Positions 6,260 through 9,872 of a stretch of DNA of 9,872 nucleotides are shown here, in pieces. Both the position numbers and the translations under genes were made by a program. The first letter of the stretch is position 1, and each line of letters begins with the position of its first letter. Where the stretch lies: positions 1 to 9,872 of the forward strand of contig DAIMKZ010000088.1 of assembly GCA_036721445.1 (NCBI GenBank), in the 5' to 3' direction. A model generated the notes under the pieces. The model saw only the letters and a list, made by a program, of their open reading frames with translations. It was not told the origin of the DNA and ran no database searches. The DNA is from UBA4055 sp036721445 (GTDB taxonomy: Bacteria; UBA4055).

Positions 6260-9200
6260 AGTTGTAGATTTAGGTAATGCCGCATCCGTGATTCCTGCGG
6301 GTTCTCCTTTGTTTTCGCTTCCGGCCAGCTTGTCTAAAAGTGCTGTTATATCGGCAGCGGTTGATTCATTCCTGCCTTTTCCTTTATTCTCCGCGTTCTT
6401 GAGCATGTTTGCAATGGCAATATCAATGTCGCACAGAATGATCTCATCTTCCGTTGTTGCTTCAAGTTTCATCTCTTCCGATAAAGCAATTGCGGTATCA
6501 TAATTCTTTGCCTTTATATGGGATGACACTTTCAGCTCTTTAAAGAATTTTTTGTTCGAGTTCTCGTCAGCTATATTATTGTCATACATCTCAATAAGAG
6601 GCTCAATGCTCAACGATTCCTGTGTGTAGCTGTCAGGCAGTTTTGCGTAAGCAACCATTGCTTCTGAACTGTCAGGATACTTTTCGATTATTTTCTCGTA
6701 TGTCTTTATAGCTTTATCGTACTTCCCGTCAAGTTCCGCTTCAAGAGCCTTTGCAAGCAGTTTCGACGCCTGTTCGTTGCTTCCGCCCGGTGAAGTCAAA
6801 GGATCTGTTCCATATGGCACAGTAGAGTAATCGCTGTAGTCAATATAATAAGGCACTGACAAAGCAAAGAACGAATCGTTCACATTCGAACCCCAGTAAT
6901 TCCCGGGTGCGTATATCAGGATCGGTCTCGGTATCACGCCTTCCGGAATAAGACCTATCGTTCTGATACAGGGCACGGAGTTTCCGTCGGAATAGATGTT
7001 ATTCATGCCTTCGTTCAGATAAATGTTGCTGTCAGACACCATATACAGCTGGGACGCTTTCGAAATGAAACCCAGAGGAGGAACATAGTTTATTCCGTTG
7101 TTGTAAACCGTATTATTAAGCTCTCTGTCATCAATGCCTAAGTCTTCGTCTAAGCTTTTTAGGCTTGCTACCTGAATTGGATTATACATCTGCGGATAAG
7201 TGTTGTATCCGGTTGTATAAACACCGTTTAGTACATTGTTAGTGATCGTATTTTGAACCATGAGCGGTGAGCAGGAGATCACATTCAGCCCTTTATAGAA
7301 ATTTGAAGCGATATTGTTATTGATCCATCCGTTCGACTGAATTACTGTAATAGCTGCGCCTTCTCCTTTACCTGTAAAAGTATTTCTGATGATCCTGAAG
7401 TCGTTGCAGGCAGTAAGTTCGATACCGTTTCTGCAGTCAGTGAAAGTACAGCTGGCCACAGACAGTTTTGCAGGAGTACCGCTTATAGCCGTTTCAGCTC
7501 CAGCGAAGGAACAGTATCCAGCAAAAAGTATACTTCCAGGTTCGGCATTTATTCCTACCCAGTCTGATCCGTTGATCGTAACTCCGTCAAGTGTCAAGGT
7601 AACTCCGTTTTGAATCGTTATCTTCGCTCCTTCTTCCATTTGAATTACAGCACTCGGGTCAATAATCAGATTAGAACCACTTTCGACAACGAATTCCGAA
7701 TTTCTGTCCATAATCAGACTTGTGCCTGCAGGGATAGTGAAATTAGTTCCTGAAAGAAGTGTGAATTTCGAACCTTCATTTAAAGTAAGTTCACTTGACC
7801 CTTTCATTTCAAATTCGGATTTGTAGAATGAAGATTGATTAGTGACACTTATATTGTAGGAGTTACAGTATCTGTCATCTATTATTGATTCATCTTCAAA
7901 GTTCAAATCTGACTCGCTTAATTCAATTGATACATCGCTGTCTGGTATGAAATAAGAACCAAATTTAAATGTCAGCAGAGAATTTTCAAGTTTTAACTTA
8001 GAATACTGTTTAAGATGAAGTACTCCTTTATTTTTAACATGCATATCTGTATTAGGGACGAGTGTCGTTTTCGGTTCTGGAATTATACCACCTCCTAAGT
8101 ACAGATGCATATTTTCCCCAACATAAAAATTCTCGCCAATGTAACCGTCATTTAGAATGTCAAGTCCTTTTTCGCCGTCGGGCAATGTTTTGGCGTTTGA
8201 CGCGGTCAGCGGATTTGAGTGATAGTTCCTGTAGATGGTAAGGTCGGCGTAATCTCCTTCGATCTTATCAATGAACACTGCGATGTTGGTCTCGTTGTCT
8301 TTCCATGATCTGGTGTTTGGGCGGGTTGCCGGTGTAAATGCGTTGCGATTTGTATCGTTAAAAAGATCCTCAGGAAGAGCCTGGTTCGGCAGAGCTGTAG
8401 GTGCTTTCCACCATGCACTTTTACCTCCGTTGATTGTATAAACGCTGTTTGGTGCATAATCATCCATCCAGTCATTTATCTTTTTCCCAAAATACCATAA
8501 TCCATTAGTGGGATATATAGTTAGTCCACCGTCAGGGAACACTCCATCATCCCAAGAAAGAGAAGGATCCCGAGAATATTCTGGTAAAGGTGTTGCGCAT
8601 TCAATATCAATTATCCTGGAGTAGCTTTCGTCGTTTATTATATGTGATATTAGTACGCCTGTATTCTCGCCGTCTCTATACATTGCTGAATTGTTATCAA
8701 AGCGTTCTCCGTTTCTATATTCAATTAGAAACTTCTGATCAGTTACATAATTGCCATTCCATTCACCTTCTTCCGGTAAATCAATATTTTCTACCGGGAT
8801 GGTAACTGCTTGAGTAACTCCGTTTGTTAAATCCGGGATTGTAAGAAGTTCTCTCGGTGATTTTAATCTGACTACTGTTTTGTTATTTGTCAACTGTTCT
8901 TCTACATTAATTGGACGAAGTAAATTAGGGTAAAATTTTAAAAGGTCATTCGAATGAAAACTACTCAGACCGTACAATTGGTATTGAGAACCGAAACCAT
9001 ACCCTCTTCCCATTAGGTCATAAGGCCATGCTGAGCTGTAGGATGCTCCAATAAACTGTCCGTCCTTTTTCCCAATGTATGTAGCCGTGCCTTTTCCGAC
9101 ATCAAGAAAACCATATAATAAATGACCAAGTTCGTGAGCTACAACTATAGTAGTTTCATTCAATACATCTGGTCTATAAGACACACATGTCTTAGTTCCA

Positions 9201-9802
9201 AGAACTTGAGCCTCTCCGTGCGGTTCGGAGTAATTTACTAAAGGCACCATAAGCATTACTACTTTCAATTTGCTTCTGTCACAATATGAATTCCATGTGT
9301 CTTCGCCTAATACATCAATTATCCTGTCTTCAAGTCTAGAGAAATTCGTTGAGTAATCAGATCTTGGGATAACCCAGTACTTGCTTTCGGAATTACCAGG
9401 ATCACTTACATAAGTTATCTTAACATCGCATTGTACCCCCGGTGATCCTACCAGCGATCTTTTGAACATAGCATAAAAGTATTTGTAAATTGCGGTCTGG
9501 AGGAACCCGTCAGTGCTGTCTTCATTCCAGAAGTAAGGAATTTCACCATAATTCTTTATATAATTGTCAACAGAGATCAATTCTTCACTATTAACTTTAT
9601 CAGGGAGTTTAAACATAACGGGGTAAACAGGATTTAGCAGAGTATCTGTATGCTGTTCCTTGAACGCTATGTTCGGGTTTGGATCGTCCGTGAAACTGGC
9701 AACAAAAGTGAAAATCTCCCATTCATTGTTTAATTCAGTAGTTTGAGATAAAACTGGAATACAAAATAACATCAGTGACAGAGTTAGTAACAACTTTTTC
9801 AT
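6008..9802 (-). CDS. Secreted multidomain zinc metalloprotease with beta-helix, TPR-like region and T9SS sorting domain
   Basis: A 1264-residue exported protein. Residues 1-19 form a signal peptide (KKLLLTLSLMLF, cut at VLS before Q20). About 130-330 is a zinc-protease domain: VVAHELGHLLYGFLD gives H223, E224 (catalytic), H227 and third ligand D234 in the HExxHxxGxxD pattern. PYDLMGRG with M264, 37 residues on, looks like the metzincin Met-turn. HExxHxxGxxD with DLMG resembles peptidase family M6 (immune inhibitor A type), but the overall sequence is divergent. About 560-760 is strand-rich with nine eight-residue repeats at 670-741. About 760-870 is a right-handed beta-helix (NxFTGKGEGAAI, NNIASNFYKGL). 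About 1010-1145 is helical and TPR-like (GKYDKAIKTYEKIIEKYPDS). Residues 1182-1264 are the T9SS sorting domain (NYPNPFNPVTQ to KMILTK). GAGG precedes the ATG. I infer a cell-surface or released protease; its substrate is unknown. Confidence 0.88.
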   Translation of the reverse strand: MKKLLLTLSLMLFCIPVLSQTTELNNEWEIFTFVASFTDDPNPNIAFKEQHTDTLLNPVYPVMFKLPDKVNSEELISVDNYIKNYGEIPYFWNEDSTDGFLQTAIYKYFYAMFKRSLVGSPGVQCDVKITYVSDPGNSESKYWVIPRSDYSTNFSRLEDRIIDVLGEDTWNSYCDRSKLKVVMLMVPLVNYSEPHGEAQVLGTKTCVSYRPDVLNETTIVVAHELGHLLYGFLDVGKGTATYIGKKDGQFIGASYSSAWPYDLMGRGYGFGSQYQLYGLSSFHSNDLLKFYPNLLRPINVEEQLTNNKTVVRLKSPRELLTIPDLTNGVTQAVTIPVENIDLPEEGEWNGNYVTDQKFLIEYRNGERFDNNSAMYRDGENTGVLISHIINDESYSRIIDIECATPLPEYSRDPSLSWDDGVFPDGGLTIYPTNGLWYFGKKINDWMDDYAPNSVYTINGGKSAWWKAPTALPNQALPEDLFNDTNRNAFTPATRPNTRSWKDNETNIAVFIDKIEGDYADLTIYRNYHSNPLTASNAKTLPDGEKGLDILNDGYIGENFYVGENMHLYLGGGIIPEPKTTLVPNTDMHVKNKGVLHLKQYSKLKLENSLLTFKFGSYFIPDSDVSIELSESDLNFEDESIIDDRYCNSYNISVTNQSSFYKSEFEMKGSSELTLNEGSKFTLLSGTNFTIPAGTSLIMDRNSEFVVESGSNLIIDPSAVIQMEEGAKITIQNGVTLTLDGVTINGSDWVGINAEPGSILFAGYCSFAGAETAISGTPAKLSVASCTFTDCRNGIELTACNDFRIIRNTFTGKGEGAAITVIQSNGWINNNIASNFYKGLNVISCSPLMVQNTITNNVLNGVYTTGYNTYPQMYNPIQVASLKSLDEDLGIDDRELNNTVYNNGINYVPPLGFISKASQLYMVSDSNIYLNEGMNNIYSDGNSVPCIRTIGLIPEGVIPRPILIYAPGNYWGSNVNDSFFALSVPYYIDYSDYSTVPYGTDPLTSPGGSNEQASKLLAKALEAELDGKYDKAIKTYEKIIEKYPDSSEAMVAYAKLPDSYTQESLSIEPLIEMYDNNIADENSNKKFFKELKVSSHIKAKNYDTAIALSEEMKLEATTEDEIILCDIDIAIANMLKNAENKGKGRNESTAADITALLDKLAGSENKGEPAGITDAALPKSTTLYQNYPNPFNPVTQIKFDLAKAGKVQLRVYNISGQKVAELTNEVMNAGTHSVEFDGSNLNSGVYYYTLETNEIMHTQKMILTK
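7580..7795 (-). repeat. Nine tandem octapeptide repeats (24-base period) in the metalloprotease
   Basis: Residues 670-741 read without gaps in steps of eight: SELTLNEG, SKFTLLSG, TNFTIPAG, TSLIMDRN, SEFVVESG, SNLIIDPS, AVIQMEEG, AKITIQNG, VTLTLDGV. The consensus is S/T-x-L/F-x-I/L/V-x-x-G: hydrophobic residues alternate at positions 3 and 5, and glycine ends most units. The DNA is diverged, so the period is kept by selection on protein. A beta-solenoid or stacked-strand structure is expected. The residues before it show weaker traces of the same period. Confidence 0.85.
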
Positions 9803-9822
9803 TTTTTTTCCTCAACATAGTT

Positions 9823-9852
9823 AATTTACATTTTTTCTTTTTGAATTGCAAA
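9823..9852 (-). promoter_or_regulatory. Candidate Bacteroidota-type promoter of the metalloprotease gene
   Basis: On the - strand, TTTG (9849-9852) is followed after 20 bases by TAAATT (9823-9828). This fits the -33 TTTG and -7 TAnnTTTG pattern described for Bacteroidota, apart from the final TG of the -7 box. It would give a leader of about a dozen bases containing the GAGG ribosome binding site. The region is AT-rich, so a chance match is possible. Confidence 0.35.
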
Positions 9853-9872
9853 AGTTTCTTCAAGTAAATCCT

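Noticed and set aside
8206..8475. Open - strand frame of 89 codons within the metalloprotease gene
   Set aside because: It is an alternate frame of a continuous 1264-codon gene, with no start signal and no frameshift needed to explain the main frame.

Overview
The window looks like chromosomal DNA from an AT-rich member of the Bacteroidota/Chlorobiota (FCB) group, for example an Ignavibacteria-like lineage or an uncultured relative. The main evidence is two secreted proteins that end in type IX secretion (T9SS) sorting domains with the NYPNPFNP motif, predicted signal cleavage in front of Gln in both, and a tiny COX24/mS38-like basic protein of the kind found in this group. The species cannot be fixed from sequence alone.

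Left part (1-3814) is housekeeping. An HU/IHF-family DNA-binding protein is followed 18 bases later by a 29-residue, extremely basic probable ribosomal protein, both on the + strand. They end at a perfect 10-bp terminator shared with a convergent HAD-family phosphatase on the - strand. Next on the + strand come a PLP-dependent ornithine decarboxylase (putrescine synthesis) and rimO, the radical-SAM enzyme that methylthiolates ribosomal protein uS12. A hairpin lies between them exactly over the first possible rimO ATG, so the second ATG (2510) is the better start.

Middle part (3775-4331), - strand: a small lipoprotein whose 3' end overlaps rimO by 40 bases, then two tandem proline tRNAs with anticodons GGG and CGG, neither encoding CCA.

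Right part (4393-9802), - strand: two surface or secreted proteins, probably one transcription unit read from about 9820 leftward. The first (1264 residues) joins a metzincin-type zinc metalloprotease domain, a strikingly regular eight-residue beta-solenoid repeat, a right-handed beta-helix, a TPR-like helical region and a T9SS sorting domain. The second (520 residues) is built of GLUG-like repeats and carries a closely related sorting domain. They are separated by a 52-base gap containing a perfect 10-bp hairpin. No T9SS machinery gene is present here; only cargo is seen. No CRISPR array, insertion sequence, phage gene or defence system is visible. The most unusual element is the architecture of the 1264-residue protein.
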